A stretch of DNA of 64,000 nucleotides, taken from CAIVAT01 sp037133475 (GTDB lineage Bacteria > Bacteroidota > Bacteroidia > Bacteroidales > FEN-979). The first letter of the stretch is position 1, and every line of letters starts with the position of its first letter. The DNA lies in assembly GCA_037133475.1 (NCBI GenBank), contig JBAXOB010000015.1, positions 25,280-89,279 of the forward strand, in the 5' to 3' direction. This document shows positions 8,848 through 17,724 of the stretch, one piece after another. The position numbers and the translations under genes were made by a program. Under the pieces are notes generated by a model that was not told the DNA's origin, made no database searches, and saw nothing but the letters and a program-made list of their open reading frames with translations.

Positions 8848-8934
8848 TTAACCACAATGACACAAAGAAGGCACAATGCACACAAAGAATTCCATTGAGA
8901 ACATTACGTAAATCATTGTGAACATTGTGGTTAA
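8848..8934. repeat. Dispersed palindromic repeat, copy B
   Basis: An 87-bp element with perfect 12-bp inverted ends TTAACCACAATG (8848-8859) and CATTGTGGTTAA (8923-8934). It is highly similar to copy A, with flanking similarity from about 8832 to 8965. It lies between the esterase and the lipoprotein amylase and contains no ORF. Confidence 0.88.
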
Positions 8935-9014
8935 AACAAATGCGTTGATTCTGCGAACAGGTTTCGTATTATAAATACAGCAGTAGGAATACATTAAGAT
9001 TTAAATAAACAACC

Positions 9015-11399
9015 ATGAATTTCAGACAAATTGCATTTATCGCAGCAGGTTTTTCATCCCTTTTATGGAGCTGCACATCCAACAACGACCTTCCCATTGC
9101 AAAGGAGCCCCAGATGGTGAAACTGGCGGCGCCCGTCAGGATCAATGCCGACTCAACCATCATTGTCCTGGCCGATTACCTGGTAAGGCCAAAGCAGATC
9201 GATTCGATCAAACTTGACAAATCGCTTTCTGCCGACATTTCTGCCGATTCAACGCTGCTGGTCGTCAAGCCGAACGACAAGGACTTCCCGAAACTCTCGG
9301 TATTGAAAATATGGTCAAAAGGATTCGCCTATTCCCTGTTGCTCGAAAAATCAACCAGGATGAAATACCGGTTTGCCTTTGATCCGAAGAATAAGAAATA
9401 CAAGCATGTGCAGATCAAAGGGCAGATGAACGACTGGAACCCCTCGGCAGGATACCTTTATGAAAAGGAGGGTACCTGGCATATAGAATTCAACCTGTTT
9501 CCCGGCCGGTACCAGTATAAAATCATTGCCGACGGGAAAGAGATGTCGGATCCGCGCAATCCCGATTCGGTATCGAACAACAACGGCGGTTTCAATTCCC
9601 TGCTGACCGTTGGAATCCTCAATCCTGCCGGGTTGCCGACGCTCATTTCACAAAAATCTGATGGCCGTAAGATCACCCTTGGCATGAAGGCCAAAGCTGA
9701 TTCCATCTTTGTTTTCTGGCAGAACTACCTGCTCGACAAAAAATTCTGGAAACGCGACAGTGCCGGCATCACCATTGAAGTTCCGCGTAAGGCAAAGGAG
9801 ACGGTCCGCAGTTTTATCCGTGTTTATGCCTTTAACAATGCCGGGATCTCCAACGAGATGCTGATCCCGCTGCAGGAGGGAAACGTGTTGACCGATGCCG
9901 GCAAGCTCACCCGTGCCGACAGGGAGGCGATGGTGCTCTATTTCCTGATGGTCGACCGTTTTAAGAATGGTTCAAAGGCCAATGATGCCCCGATAAAAGA
10001 TAAGGATATCGACCCGCGGTTGAATTATATGGGGGGCGACCTTGCCGGGATCACCAGCAAGATCGAGGACGGTTATTTTAACAAGCTTGGGATCAACACC
10101 CTGTGGATTTCGCCGATCACCCAGAATCCATTGCAGGGGTTTAATGAGTTCCCCGCCCCACACCGCAAATTCTCAGGGTATCACGGCTACTGGCCTATCA
10201 CCCTTACCACCGTCGACACCCGCTTCGGCACCTCCCAGGAGCTCCACAAACTGGTTGAAACGGCCCACAGCCAGGGAATCAATGTTATTCTTGACTTTGT
10301 ATCGCATCATGTCCATGAGAGTTACCCGGTTCTCAAACAGCATCCCGACTGGATCACACCTGTCGACCTGCCCGGGAAACGCAAGAATATCCGTATGTTT
10401 GACGAAAACCGGCTGACAACCTGGTTCGATATTTTCCTGCCCACCTTCGACCTGACCAAGCCTGAAGTAGCCTCCATGGTCTCCGACTCGGCAGCCTTCT
10501 GGATCAGGGAATACCACCTCGACGGCTTCCGTCATGATGCAGCAAAACATGTTCCCGAAAACTACTGGCGGATGCTGACCCAAAAACTAACCCAACAGGT
10601 TGTAATTCCTGAAAACCGCGGTGTCTTCCAGATCGGCGAAACTTTCGGAAGCCGCGAACTTACCGGCAGCTACGTCAATCCCGGGATGCTCGACGCCCAG
10701 TTTGAATTCAACCTGTATTGGGATGCAAAAGCCTCGTTTTCAATGGATAACACCTCCTTCCGCGACCTGAACTATTCGCTGCAGCAGAGTTTCAGCTATT
10801 ATGGCGAGCATAACCTGATGGGCAACATCACCGGGAACCAGGATATGGCAAGGTTTATCTCCTACGCAAGCGGCGCACTGAGCCCCAATGAGGATGCCTC
10901 CGCAGCCGGCTGGAACCGCGATATCCAGGTAAAAGACACCACAGGGTACCGGAAACTCGCCATGCTGGAGGCCTTCAATATGACCGTCCCGGGAGTTCCG
11001 GTGATCTATTATGGCGATGAGTTTGGGATGGCCGGAGCCGGCGATCCCGACAACCGCAGGATGATGAAGTTTGACAGCCTGAATAAAAATGAGCAATATC
11101 TAAAATCGGTTACCTCGACGCTGATCCATCTCCGAAGCAGCAACCTTGCCCTGGTATATGGCGACTTTACCCCGCTTAAGGTCAATGAAAAGGTGTTTGT
11201 TTACCAGCGTGCCTATTTTGACAAGGTCGTCATCGTGATTTTCAACAAAGACAAATCGTCAAGAAAGATCGATTTTGATCTGCCGGAACGCATTAAAGGT
11301 GCGGTGTTTGCCGCTAAATTCGGAAACAACGTCAGTGTAAATAAAGGCAGGGCAAGCGTGACCCTGGCCGGCAACTCCTTTGAAATCATTACAAATTAA
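9015..11399 (+). CDS. GH13 alpha-amylase lipoprotein with AMPK/CBM48-like module
   Basis: A 794-residue lipoprotein. The signal peptide ends L-L-W-S-C with Cys20 as the lipidation site. Residues ~30-125 are an uncharacterised beta-rich region. Residues ~128-200 (K-G-Q-M-N-D-W-N-P ... G-R-Y-Q-Y-K-I-I-A-D-G) are a glycogen-binding CBM48/AMPK-beta-like domain. After a linker domain the GH13 barrel runs from ~305 (V-L-Y-F-L-M-V-D-R-F). Catalytic residues are Asp508 (D-G-F-R-H-D), Glu542 (I-G-E-T-F) and Asp610 (G-N-Q-D-M). It most likely cuts starch or maltodextrins in a membrane-anchored position; inner-leaflet or surface placement cannot be told apart. It begins a two-gene unit with the next GH13, 10 nt away. 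Confidence 0.92.
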   Translation: MNFRQIAFIAAGFSSLLWSCTSNNDLPIAKEPQMVKLAAPVRINADSTIIVLADYLVRPKQIDSIKLDKSLSADISADSTLLVVKPNDKDFPKLSVLKIWSKGFAYSLLLEKSTRMKYRFAFDPKNKKYKHVQIKGQMNDWNPSAGYLYEKEGTWHIEFNLFPGRYQYKIIADGKEMSDPRNPDSVSNNNGGFNSLLTVGILNPAGLPTLISQKSDGRKITLGMKAKADSIFVFWQNYLLDKKFWKRDSAGITIEVPRKAKETVRSFIRVYAFNNAGISNEMLIPLQEGNVLTDAGKLTRADREAMVLYFLMVDRFKNGSKANDAPIKDKDIDPRLNYMGGDLAGITSKIEDGYFNKLGINTLWISPITQNPLQGFNEFPAPHRKFSGYHGYWPITLTTVDTRFGTSQELHKLVETAHSQGINVILDFVSHHVHESYPVLKQHPDWITPVDLPGKRKNIRMFDENRLTTWFDIFLPTFDLTKPEVASMVSDSAAFWIREYHLDGFRHDAAKHVPENYWRMLTQKLTQQVVIPENRGVFQIGETFGSRELTGSYVNPGMLDAQFEFNLYWDAKASFSMDNTSFRDLNYSLQQSFSYYGEHNLMGNITGNQDMARFISYASGALSPNEDASAAGWNRDIQVKDTTGYRKLAMLEAFNMTVPGVPVIYYGDEFGMAGAGDPDNRRMMKFDSLNKNEQYLKSVTSTLIHLRSSNLALVYGDFTPLKVNEKVFVYQRAYFDKVVIVIFNKDKSSRKIDFDLPERIKGAVFAAKFGNNVSVNKGRASVTLAGNSFEIITN

Positions 11400-11409
11400 C
11401 AAAATCCGT

Positions 11410-12768
11410 ATGAAAACCATTACATTCTTTGCATTAGCCATGGTACTTTCCTTCACAGCCTGCAAACCCAAACATGCAGCCGAAAATGCCGGTCCGGTGC
11501 AACATGCCGGCTGGAGCAGCCGTGCGACCATTTACGAGGTCAACATCAGGCAATACACCCCTGAAGGCACGTTGAAAGCCTTTGAAAATGAACTGCCGCG
11601 ATTGCAAAGGATGGGTGTAGATATCCTCTGGCTGATGCCCGTCAACCCGCTGGGGGTAAAGAACCGGAAAGGTTCGCTGGGAAGCTATTATTCTGTTAAG
11701 GATTACCTCGCCGTCAATCCCGAATACGGCACCAAAAAGGACCTGGCCGACCTTGTTAAAAAAGCGCATGAACTGGATATGAAGGTGATCCTCGACTGGG
11801 TGGCCAATCACACCTCGTGGGACAACCCACTGATTACCCAGCATCCTGACTGGTACAAAAAAGATGCGGCAGGGAATATCATTCCCCCTGTCAAGGACTG
11901 GACCGATGTTGCAGCGCTGGATTACACACAGCCCGGTTTGCGGAAATACATGACCGATGCCCTGGCCTACTGGATCAGGGAAACCGACATTGACGGCTAC
12001 CGCTGCGATGTTGCGGGGATGCTGCCCGTTTCTTTCTGGCATGAGGCCATTCCCGAACTCAGGAAGATGAAACCTTTGTTTATGCTGGCGGAGGATGAAT
12101 CGCCGAAAATGCACGATACCGCCTGTTTCGATGCCACCTATTCATGGCAGGTGTACCATCTGATGAATGATATTTATGCCGGGAAGGCCACCCCCGACAA
12201 ATTTGATTCCCTGCTGGCCGATGAATCCAGGCGGTTCCCCAAAGATGCCTACCGGATGCGGTTTATCACAAACCACGATGAGAATTCATGGAATGGAACT
12301 GAATACGAGAGGTTGGGAGATGCGGTGAAGGCTTTTTCCGTTCTTTCGTTTACCTTACCTGGTATTCCGCTGATTTACACAGGCCAGGAATCGGCAATGA
12401 ACAAGCGGCTGCGCTTCTTCGATAAAGATACTATCCGTTGGGGTGGCTATTCCCTGGCATCGTTCTATGTTAACCTGACCCAATTGAAGAAGAAAAACAA
12501 ACTCATTGCGGCAGGCCAGGAGGGTGGCGCATTTCTCAAGGTCAAAACCACCAACGATAAAGCAGTCTACGCATTCCTGCGTAAAAAACCACACCGGCAG
12601 ATGTTCGTCATCCTGAACCTTTCACCCGCATACCAGGAGGTTCAGCTGGAGGGCACTGATTTTGTTGGTCAATACCAGGAGGCCTTTTCGGCTAAAAACA
12701 AAGAATTTAAGACGGGAGATAAAGTAAAATTAGCTCCCTGGGAGTATTTCGTTTACGAAACGGAATAA
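11410..12768 (+). CDS. GH13 alpha-amylase lipoprotein (compact)
   Basis: A 452-residue GH13 enzyme. I start at the ATG giving a clean lipoprotein signal M-K-T-I-T-F-F with lipobox F-T-A-C (Cys18); an in-frame ATG 30 nt upstream lies within the previous gene. The barrel starts near residue 38 (A-T-I-Y-E-V-N-I-R-Q-Y) with no accessory domain. Catalytic residues are Asp200 (D-G-Y-R-C-D), Glu228 (L-A-E-D-E) and Asp290 (T-N-H-D-E-N-S-W). A short beta domain follows. It is the smallest of four GH13 proteins here and may act on short maltooligosaccharides. It is co-transcribed with the preceding amylase and converges on the SusE-like gene. Confidence 0.92.
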   Translation: MKTITFFALAMVLSFTACKPKHAAENAGPVQHAGWSSRATIYEVNIRQYTPEGTLKAFENELPRLQRMGVDILWLMPVNPLGVKNRKGSLGSYYSVKDYLAVNPEYGTKKDLADLVKKAHELDMKVILDWVANHTSWDNPLITQHPDWYKKDAAGNIIPPVKDWTDVAALDYTQPGLRKYMTDALAYWIRETDIDGYRCDVAGMLPVSFWHEAIPELRKMKPLFMLAEDESPKMHDTACFDATYSWQVYHLMNDIYAGKATPDKFDSLLADESRRFPKDAYRMRFITNHDENSWNGTEYERLGDAVKAFSVLSFTLPGIPLIYTGQESAMNKRLRFFDKDTIRWGGYSLASFYVNLTQLKKKNKLIAAGQEGGAFLKVKTTNDKAVYAFLRKKPHRQMFVILNLSPAYQEVQLEGTDFVGQYQEAFSAKNKEFKTGDKVKLAPWEYFVYETE

Positions 12769-12784
12769 ACCCTTTCCGGATGCT

Positions 12785-12804
12785 CCTGCGGGTTTTTCCA
12801 CAGG
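12785..12804. terminator. Weak hairpin between convergent genes
   Basis: A 7-bp stem CCTGCGG / CCACAGG (one G-U pair) with a 6-base loop lies between the converging amylase and SusE-like genes. There is no strong T-run on either side, so terminator function is only possible. Confidence 0.3.
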
Positions 12805-12828
12805 AACCGGCTTTCAGCTGCAATCCAT

Positions 12829-14613
12829 CTAATTTTTCGTTGCGGTTACCGTCCAGATCTCCGTGGCTGCCTCAATTTTCAGCACCATGGTAAAGTTACC
12901 GGAAGAGACGACTCTGAAGTTCCCTCCATCATTGGTAAAGTAAGAAGCGGCAGGCCCTGCCATCGTTACCTGGGGATAACCGATATAGATCCCTGACCAG
13001 TCGTACCCCTGCCTGAATTTAAAGTCATGGTAGCCGATGAAATTTATATTATAGGTCCAGGTATAGTTGGTGCCCGCCACTGCCGGGAGGGTGGTGCCAA
13101 AATTTTCATCCCAGTTGGCTTGTGTGCCATCCAGTTTCAGATAGCAATCCCCGATGATCCCCATTTGAACGTTTGTATAATCAACCGGGGGAATCGACCC
13201 TATTTTGATAAGGGTTGCAGAATAGGCTGAACCAACCGTGTAAGTAAGGTTACAGGTATAGATTCCGGGATCTGAATTATAGATATTTATTCCCCCGGGC
13301 ACCAGGGCATTCACGGCCCCGCCAAAGTTCGTATTTACCGATATGCCTTTATGCCCGCCGCCAAGGTCAACAATGGTGTCGAGATATACCATCCATCCAT
13401 TTGAATAGCGGAATTTCCAATCGTCACGTAATAACGTCAGGTTTGAGATGCTCCACGACATCGAGGTTGGGTTGAATGAAGATTCTGTCATGTCGGTGGA
13501 GATACCCCACCCAGAGGGGGTGGCCGCACCGATCATTCCCCAGTGGACCGGGACAATTGCCACCTTACGGACGATATAATCGATGGTCACATGGTACATC
13601 CCGGTGATGGGAACGGTCCATTTGGCCGTCGTTTCCGTACAGGGTCCCCGCTGAAAGGAGACGGTTGGCTCATTAACATTCGGATTCGTCACAAAGCCAA
13701 ATCCCGATCCCGGGCCAAAGGTAACCTGGTTTGAACCGGCAACCTGGACTATGTTGAATCCTGCCGAACCAGCCTGGATCGGTATATAAAGCTCCAACAG
13801 CGAGGTACGGGGGGTTTGTACCACCTCGTTGATTGCAACTTTCATGATCGCGCCGGGATTGAGCGTAGGAAAAGCTGTAACGGCTCCCTTGACATAGAAC
13901 CCATCAACCAATACAACAGGCAACATCTGCAGGGTATAGCTCGTGTTTTGGACAGGGACATCCTTTATGGTTTCATCGTAAAAGCCATTGGCAGCAGCTG
14001 TGTACGACAATGAATCGCCCAGATGATAAACGAATACGGAAGATGCCATGGATTTGGCAGGGATTATGTTTTTTTGTGCAACAAAGCCTGCATACCGGAT
14101 TTCATCCCTGCCAGTTCCGCTTTGACAATTGACCAGTTTTGCTGATTTTGAAACCGTGCCGTCAAAAACGGTCAGGATCTCCATTTGGGCAACCGAGCCG
14201 GTGACGATGAACTTATGCCGTCCGGCATTGAATTCCCCGCTGTATTCAGCTGCGACGATTCCCCGCGAATTGCAAAGCCTTAAATGCAGGTTTGCCCTCC
14301 TGGCAACTTCGAGGTACACCGTAGCACTGCCATTGAACGGGTTAGGCTCAACAGGCATCAGGGTAAAGGTTACGCCACCCTGCCCTGAAAGTTCATTGAT
14401 TCCCAAAGAATTTTTCATGACAATGGAGGGATTGCCTCCATAGAGGGTGGTATCGCAACCCCGTGTCAGGTTCCTGACCAGCACGCTTTGCAGCAAAATG
14501 GTGGCCTGTGTCTGTGAATTTTTCCCTGAAAAGGTGAGGGTGATGGTGTTTGCCTGAAGAAGGAACGGAATCAGGCATACCGAGATTTTGAATAATAAAC
14601 GGAATGTTTTCAT
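12829..14613 (-). CDS. SusE/SusF-like starch-binding protein with N-terminal T9SS-tail-like module
   Basis: A 594-residue secreted protein. The start M-K-T-F-R-L-L-F gives a signal peptide ending L-L-Q-A-N; there is no lipobox cysteine, unlike its neighbour. Residues ~22-160 contain P-N-P-F (90-93), an L-R-L-C-N-S-R-G strand and G-R-H-K-F, the layout of a T9SS sorting or FlgD-like Ig domain, but at the N-terminus. From ~235 to 594 (D-G-F-Y-V-K-G-A-V onward) it is a close paralog of the SusE-like protein at 14963-16174, with both G-G-W type binding repeats and the identical ending T-V-T-A-T-K-N. The C-terminal part probably binds starch; localisation is uncertain. It lies beyond the operon terminator and may be transcribed separately. 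Confidence 0.75.
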   Translation of the reverse strand: MKTFRLLFKISVCLIPFLLQANTITLTFSGKNSQTQATILLQSVLVRNLTRGCDTTLYGGNPSIVMKNSLGINELSGQGGVTFTLMPVEPNPFNGSATVYLEVARRANLHLRLCNSRGIVAAEYSGEFNAGRHKFIVTGSVAQMEILTVFDGTVSKSAKLVNCQSGTGRDEIRYAGFVAQKNIIPAKSMASSVFVYHLGDSLSYTAAANGFYDETIKDVPVQNTSYTLQMLPVVLVDGFYVKGAVTAFPTLNPGAIMKVAINEVVQTPRTSLLELYIPIQAGSAGFNIVQVAGSNQVTFGPGSGFGFVTNPNVNEPTVSFQRGPCTETTAKWTVPITGMYHVTIDYIVRKVAIVPVHWGMIGAATPSGWGISTDMTESSFNPTSMSWSISNLTLLRDDWKFRYSNGWMVYLDTIVDLGGGHKGISVNTNFGGAVNALVPGGINIYNSDPGIYTCNLTYTVGSAYSATLIKIGSIPPVDYTNVQMGIIGDCYLKLDGTQANWDENFGTTLPAVAGTNYTWTYNINFIGYHDFKFRQGYDWSGIYIGYPQVTMAGPAASYFTNDGGNFRVVSSGNFTMVLKIEAATEIWTVTATKN

Positions 14614-14962
14614 GGTCAAATCAGTTAGGGTGAATACCACTTTTCAGTTGTATGATATATTCAGGAAAAACAGAAGTTGAGTCTAAAAAACCATCATCAA
14701 AAGATGCAGAAATCATTCAGTTTCCGATTGAGTAAATATACATAAAAATAGAGGATTATACCATATGAAAAAAAAATTATTCAATAATACATAACAACTC
14801 CTGATCTGATTGAAGATCATAACAAAAAGCCCTGCATAGTATCCCTGGCAATTCAAGGCACTTTCCGAGAAGGTGCGAAAGGCAAACCGGTAAAAAAAGA
14901 GGGATATCCCGTTAGCCGGAATACCCCTCCTGAAAAAGGTAAAGTGCAGTTTCCTGCAGCGA
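14614..14962. other. 349-nt gap between tandem SusE-like genes
   Basis: It holds the operon terminator (14892-14929) and AT-rich sequence downstream. A near-consensus -7 box, TATTATTG on the minus strand (14782-14789, one mismatch), could start the downstream gene. No coding region is seen. Confidence 0.5.
14892..14929 (-). terminator. Intrinsic terminator of the susC-susD-susE-like operon
   Basis: On the minus strand a 13-bp stem (14929-14917 with 14911-14899, two G-U pairs, 5-base loop) is followed by a run of seven T (14898-14892). It begins 33 nt after the SusE-like stop codon. This is a textbook Rho-independent terminator and separates the SusE-like gene from its paralog downstream. Confidence 0.85.
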
Positions 14963-16174
14963 TTAATTCTTTGTTGCTGTAACGGTATAGGTCTCCGTGG
15001 CAGCTGCAATTTTCAGCACCAGGGTATAGTTACCGGCAACACCAACTTTGAAGTTTCCGCTGTCATTTGTAAAATTGGCAGCTGCACCACCAGCCATCGT
15101 AACATCAGGGAAACCAATAGATTTACCTGACCAGTCATCACCTTGCCTGAATTTGAAATCCTTGGCGGCAATGAGGGTAATGGTATAGGTCCATGTGTAG
15201 TCGGTACCGGAAACGACAGGTAATGATTTACCATAACTTTCGTCCCAATTTGCCTGGGTACCATTCTGTTTCATGTAAGAATCGCCGATGATGTCCATCT
15301 GGTACTGTGAGTAGTTGATCGGGGGAATGTCACCTGTTTTGGTAGCTGTAATGGTATATCCACTGCCCAGTTTGTAGGCAAAAGTGATCGTGTAGATACC
15401 GGGAGCGGCATTTACGATGTTGGCACCACCCGGAACCAGGGCTGCCAAAGTACCACCGAAGTTGGTATTGACCTTAACGCCTTTGCTGGCACCCAATACG
15501 ACATTGGTATCAATTTCGACCTTCCAGCCATGGGAATAGCGAAGTTTCCAGTCACCTTTCATCAGTTTGAAACCTGTGAGGGTCCACGACATATCAGTAC
15601 TGTTGAAGGCTGATTCGGTCATCATGGTATCATTTGACCATCCGCCCGGGGTTGCAGCGCCAATGAGTCCCCAATGTACGCGCATGATGGCAACTTTGTT
15701 GAGGGAATCATCGATGACAACATGGTAGAAACCGTCGGCAGGCACTGTGAACACACCAGGATTGGTCGTAGTAGCAGGACCGCGCTGGAAAGCAACTTTA
15801 GGCTCATCCGTGGTGGGGGTGGTAACAACACCAAAACCTGTACCAGGACCGTAAGTGGTCTTAACTGAACCGGCAACCTTCATGATGTTAAATCCGGCAG
15901 CACCTGCTTTTAACGGGATATAAAGTTCCATCAGGTGAGCACGTGTAGACTGGGTCACTTCATTACGGGTAACCGTCATCATAGCTTTAGCATTATAGTC
16001 AGTAAAAGGGGCAACGGCTCCCTTTACATAAAACCCGTCAAGGACGATGACAGGGGGGGTAACGGTGGGGGTTGTGCTGTCGCTGCTCTTTTTGCAGGAG
16101 CTCGTCCCGATTACAATCATTACCAATGCAAGCATGGCCATGATCATTGAAAATTTCTGAAATCTGTTTTTCAT
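14963..16174 (-). CDS. SusE-like outer-membrane starch-binding lipoprotein
   Basis: A 403-residue lipoprotein with a signal peptide ending G-T-S-S-C (Cys27). After a Thr/Pro-rich linker, residues ~45-175 form an N-terminal beta domain. Two SusE/SusF-type starch-binding repeats follow, the first marked by L-I-G-A-A-T-P-G-G-W and the second by I-I-G-D-S-Y with K-F-R-Q-G-D-D-W and F-T-N-D-S-G-N-F. In Sus systems such proteins sit on the cell surface and hold starch for the SusCD transporter. It is third in the operon, 47 nt after susD, and directly followed by a terminator. I use SusE-like because sequence alone cannot tell SusE from SusF. Confidence 0.85.
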   Translation of the reverse strand: MKNRFQKFSMIMAMLALVMIVIGTSSCKKSSDSTTPTVTPPVIVLDGFYVKGAVAPFTDYNAKAMMTVTRNEVTQSTRAHLMELYIPLKAGAAGFNIMKVAGSVKTTYGPGTGFGVVTTPTTDEPKVAFQRGPATTTNPGVFTVPADGFYHVVIDDSLNKVAIMRVHWGLIGAATPGGWSNDTMMTESAFNSTDMSWTLTGFKLMKGDWKLRYSHGWKVEIDTNVVLGASKGVKVNTNFGGTLAALVPGGANIVNAAPGIYTITFAYKLGSGYTITATKTGDIPPINYSQYQMDIIGDSYMKQNGTQANWDESYGKSLPVVSGTDYTWTYTITLIAAKDFKFRQGDDWSGKSIGFPDVTMAGGAAANFTNDSGNFKVGVAGNYTLVLKIAAATETYTVTATKN

Positions 16175-16221
16175 AACGATTTGGTTTAATTGTGAAACTT
16201 AGGTTTATAAAATTTATTGTG

Positions 16222-17712
16222 TTATTTGGTTGGTGGTTGTAAAAGATTACTGTTGGCGTCGGTTGCCCATTTCGGGATCGGGAATGTTCTGAATTCAGTT
16301 CCATGGGCTGCCTTTTCCCACCATGCGTTTTCCCATTTCCCGTAACGGATGAGATCCTGGCGGCGGTGTCCTTCGCAATAGAGTTCCCTGCCGCGTTCGG
16401 CGAGAAGCTGATCAAGCGTAGCGCCTGTCCATGCAGCCACATGAGCCCGCGTACGGATCGGGTTGATCCATTGGTCGCCGCTCCTGCCCTGCCTGATCGC
16501 GCATTCGGCCTTCATCAGGTAAAAATCTGTCAGGCGGAAAAGCGGGAAGTCGTTGCTCAGGCTTTCTTTTGCCCCCATTTTGATCTCATATTTCCCGACC
16601 CGGGCTCCTGAACAGCGGATCTGTTGCGGGGTCAAAGGAGATTGCATATTTAAGGCCGGAATATGCGGGGTGAGATCCAGCGGAAGATGTGTTTCCCCAT
16701 CATAGATAACACCACCTGTAGCAGCATACTGCAAACCATAAAGGTTATAGGCAGCGCGCCTGAGGTCGGTGGAATCATAGGAATCCCAGAAGGTGGGTAC
16801 GATACAGAAGCCATTCCACGGGCCAACCGTCATGTTGTATTTCAGGTTCATCTGGTAATGCAGGGTCCTCATATGGAGACGGAATCCTGTGAAGTTGTCC
16901 TCATCATAAGGAATAGAGAAAATAATTTCACTGGAATTCTCATTATTCGTTTTAAATGGTTCAGAGAGGTCGGTGGCCAGCGAGTATGGTCCGGCAAGAA
17001 CGCTGTCGCAACAGGCCTCAGCTTCCGCCCAATGAGCCGTACCAGTGTAAACCTCTGCGTTGATATAGAGTTTGGCAAGCATTGCATAGGCCGAATATTT
17101 GGTCATCATGTATTTCTTGTCAATACTTTTAAGGCTGGGTAATGAATGTTTGATCGTAGCCACGAGGCTATCCCATAACACAGCTCTTTTGACTTTATAC
17201 GGAAAAGCGGGTGCGTTTGCGGCGCTGGTAAGATATGGAGCATCGCCGTAATTATCGATCAGCAGGTAATAGTAGAAGGCCCGCATCGTTTCCACTTCCC
17301 GTTTCTTGGCGACAAGGGCAGCATTCTGAGGCAGGGAGTTCATCAGGTCGAGGGTCTGGTTGCAGGTGGTAATACCGGTCCAGAACAGCGACCACATCCG
17401 GTTCACACCCTCGTCACCGTTGGTCCAGGTATGCTTATGCATGTTGATCCATTTTCCGCCGTCGTACCAGTCGCCGCCGCGTGTGGGGGCGCAAAGTTCG
17501 TCGGAAGAAATTTCCTGTGCCAGGAACCACCATCCGTTATCGTCGGCCATATCCTGAAGTTTCTGATAGGTCACCACGCTCAGGCTGGCAACCTGGGCGG
17601 GAGTTTCGGGATAAAGATTCCCCGGGATTTTATCATAAATCTTCTCATCAAGTTTGGTGCATGAAAGAGTAGCAACTGCGATCATGCAAAAAATCAAATA
17701 TTTAACTTTCAT
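16222..17712 (-). CDS. susD: SusD/RagB-family starch-binding lipoprotein
   Basis: A 496-residue outer-membrane lipoprotein: signal peptide with lipobox L-S-C (Cys18). The SusD layout is visible: an N-terminal segment with helical TPR-like pairs (T-C-N-Q-T-L-D-L-M-N-S ... A-F-Y-Y-Y-L-L-I-D-N-Y-G-D-A-P), a central variable region, and the C-terminal family motif with L-A-E-R-G-R-E-L-Y-C-E-G-H-R-R-Q-D-L-I-R. SusD caps the SusC barrel and captures glycan for import. It starts 12 nt after susC on the same strand, the conserved SusCD order. Specificity for starch is inferred from the surrounding GH13, GH77 and SusE-like genes. Confidence 0.93.
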   Translation of the reverse strand: MKVKYLIFCMIAVATLSCTKLDEKIYDKIPGNLYPETPAQVASLSVVTYQKLQDMADDNGWWFLAQEISSDELCAPTRGGDWYDGGKWINMHKHTWTNGDEGVNRMWSLFWTGITTCNQTLDLMNSLPQNAALVAKKREVETMRAFYYYLLIDNYGDAPYLTSAANAPAFPYKVKRAVLWDSLVATIKHSLPSLKSIDKKYMMTKYSAYAMLAKLYINAEVYTGTAHWAEAEACCDSVLAGPYSLATDLSEPFKTNNENSSEIIFSIPYDEDNFTGFRLHMRTLHYQMNLKYNMTVGPWNGFCIVPTFWDSYDSTDLRRAAYNLYGLQYAATGGVIYDGETHLPLDLTPHIPALNMQSPLTPQQIRCSGARVGKYEIKMGAKESLSNDFPLFRLTDFYLMKAECAIRQGRSGDQWINPIRTRAHVAAWTGATLDQLLAERGRELYCEGHRRQDLIRYGKWENAWWEKAAHGTEFRTFPIPKWATDANSNLLQPPTK

Positions 17713-17724
17713 AGATAACAGATA

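Noticed and set aside
5828..8934. Possible CRISPR array from the repeated A/C-rich words
   Set aside because: Copies are thousands of bases apart, with no regular spacers and no cas genes. They are a dispersed repeat.
12785..12804. Strong bidirectional terminator between the converging amylase and SusE-like genes
   Set aside because: The stem is only 7 bp with a wobble pair and no T-run; listed only as a weak candidate.
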